Position numbers and translations under genes: made by a program. The notes beneath the pieces were generated by a model that worked only from the letters and a program-made list of their open reading frames with translations, was not told the DNA's origin and did no database searches. Shown in pieces: positions 63,261 through 64,000 of a DNA stretch of 64,000 bases. Source of the stretch: an uncultured Flammeovirgaceae bacterium (GTDB taxonomy: Bacteria; Bacteroidota; Bacteroidia; Cytophagales; Cyclobacteriaceae); contig CAKZYA010000057.1 of NCBI GenBank assembly GCA_937883755.1, positions 248,001-312,000 of the forward strand. Reading direction: 5' to 3'. Each line of letters begins with the position of its first letter. Positions within the stretch are counted from its first letter, which is position 1.

Positions 63261-64000
63261 ATGCTTACTCACACTCGATCGCTATTTCTGCTGAGTTGTA
63301 TTTTATTTACAGTGGCCTGCCAGTCACCGGAATCGCCCCCGGCTGAGACTAGCCCGGTTGGTTCGGTATCGGCGGTTAGTAGCTCTTATTCTCCACCTAC
63401 CTTTCAGGGTGATAACCGTAAGGAACAGTTGCAGTCTATTGCCCCGAGGTTAAAGGAACTGATGCAGCAGCATGCCGACGACCGACATATTTCCGGAGTG
63501 GCCTGGGGCGTTGTGGTGGATGATGAACTAGTGGTAGCCGATGCCTACGGATTGGCTAACCGGGAAGAAGACATTCCCGCTACAACTTCCTCCGTGTTTC
63601 GGATTGCCTCTATGACTAAAAGCTTTACGGCGATGGCTATACTAAAACTGCGGGACGAGGGAAAGCTATCGCTACACGATCCGGTCACCGAATACATCCC
63701 CGAAGCGAAAAACCTGGAGTACCTCACCTCCGATGCTCCGGTGATGGATATTGAAAATCTGCTCACCATGACTGCCGGCTTTCCCGAGGATAATCCTTGG
63801 GGCGATCGTCAACTGGATGAACCCGAACAAATGCTGCTGGATTTATTGCAGCAAGTCCCTGCTTTCAGCAATGTGCCTTCTTTCGAGTACGAGTACAGCA
63901 ATACCGGGTACGCCATGCTAGGTCTGATCGTGCAGCGGGTATCCGGACAACCCTTTGGCGAGTATATCCGCGAAAGTATCTTCCAGCCGCTGGGCATGAA
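63261..64000 (+). CDS. secreted serine hydrolase, beta-lactamase family (3' end outside window)
   Basis: The first 246 residues of a beta-lactamase/transpeptidase-like serine hydrolase; the frame remains open to the window end. A lipobox FTVAC (Cys20) makes it a lipoprotein. The nucleophile motif is SMTK (Ser117-Lys120) and the Tyr motif is YSN (Tyr212-Asn214). Such class C-like proteins are often esterases or D-aminopeptidases, not antibiotic-resistance enzymes. ATG at 63261 gives the signal peptide. Confidence 0.88.
   Translation, partial: MLTHTRSLFLLSCILFTVACQSPESPPAETSPVGSVSAVSSSYSPPTFQGDNRKEQLQSIAPRLKELMQQHADDRHISGVAWGVVVDDELVVADAYGLANREEDIPATTSSVFRIASMTKSFTAMAILKLRDEGKLSLHDPVTEYIPEAKNLEYLTSDAPVMDIENLLTMTAGFPEDNPWGDRQLDEPEQMLLDLLQQVPAFSNVPSFEYEYSNTGYAMLGLIVQRVSGQPFGEYIRESIFQPLGM

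Noticed and set aside
63261-64000. Antibiotic-resistance beta-lactamase
   Set aside because: SxxK and YxN motifs alone also occur in esterases and peptidases; the C-terminal motif is outside the window.

Overview
The window looks like chromosome of a marine-type Bacteroidota bacterium, most likely of the Cytophagales. The signs are a TonB-dependent receptor with a carboxypeptidase-like N-terminal domain, many Sec lipoproteins and small outer-membrane barrels, a LytS/LytTR two-component pair, promoters of the Bacteroidota type (TAnnTTTG, best seen before rplS), a near absence of Shine-Dalgarno sequences, and Bacteroidota versions of aroA, agmatine deiminase and the 300-350 aa radical SAM/SPASM family. 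Assignment to order is inference. No rRNA, tRNA, CRISPR array, transposase, integrase or complete prophage was seen.

Layout. 1-14.5 kb: 3' end of polA, a secreted dipeptidyl peptidase IV, thioredoxin, a fasciclin lipoprotein, a PIN toxin-antitoxin pair bracketed by a direct repeat, rplS, aroA, a radical SAM protein, a sugar kinase plus murQ (cell-wall sugar recycling), a SprT-like protein, then two decayed genes (an MNT nucleotidyltransferase with an in-frame stop and a frameshifted secreted protein). 14.5-25 kb: PepSY membrane protein, epimerase, the agmatine pathway (aguB and aguA) split by a three-gene cassette of zinc-ribbon and immunity-like genes, a PQQ-type beta-propeller lipoprotein, a secreted nucleoside hydrolase and a YebC regulator. 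25-33 kb: outer-membrane barrels, a LytTR response regulator with its LytS-type kinase, and a minus-strand run ending in a large TonB-dependent receptor.

33-54 kb: acetyltransferase and two DinB-like proteins, a CHASE3-GAF-PAS sensor lacking a kinase domain, a glutamate-cysteine-ligase-like/CBS fusion overlapping an M14 deacylase, a phosphotriesterase homologue, a DUF1287 protein, a thioredoxin-fold protein, a lone DUF433 antitoxin, an RluA-type pseudouridine synthase with an unclear start, a quinone reductase, a VAO-family oxidase, a DUF1080 protein, isocitrate dehydrogenase with a divergent LysR regulator, a beta carbonic anhydrase, and a DUF3179 lipoprotein with a barrel protein. 54-64 kb is accessory: a two-gene restriction-modification-like unit, unknown membrane proteins, an excisionase-type HTH protein, a haloacid dehalogenase, YccF, a 41-bp tandem repeat array, a lone AT-rich gene with a HEPN Rx4H motif, and the 5' part of a secreted serine hydrolase.

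The most notable points are the HEPN-motif gene beside the 41-bp repeats; the Mod-like methyltransferase with a small unknown partner in place of a Res subunit; the cassette splitting aguA from aguB; a toxin-antitoxin pair between copies of a 14-bp repeat; three intergenic elements built from degenerate 7-bp units; and a 50-codon lipoprotein gene overlapping the 3' end of aroA.
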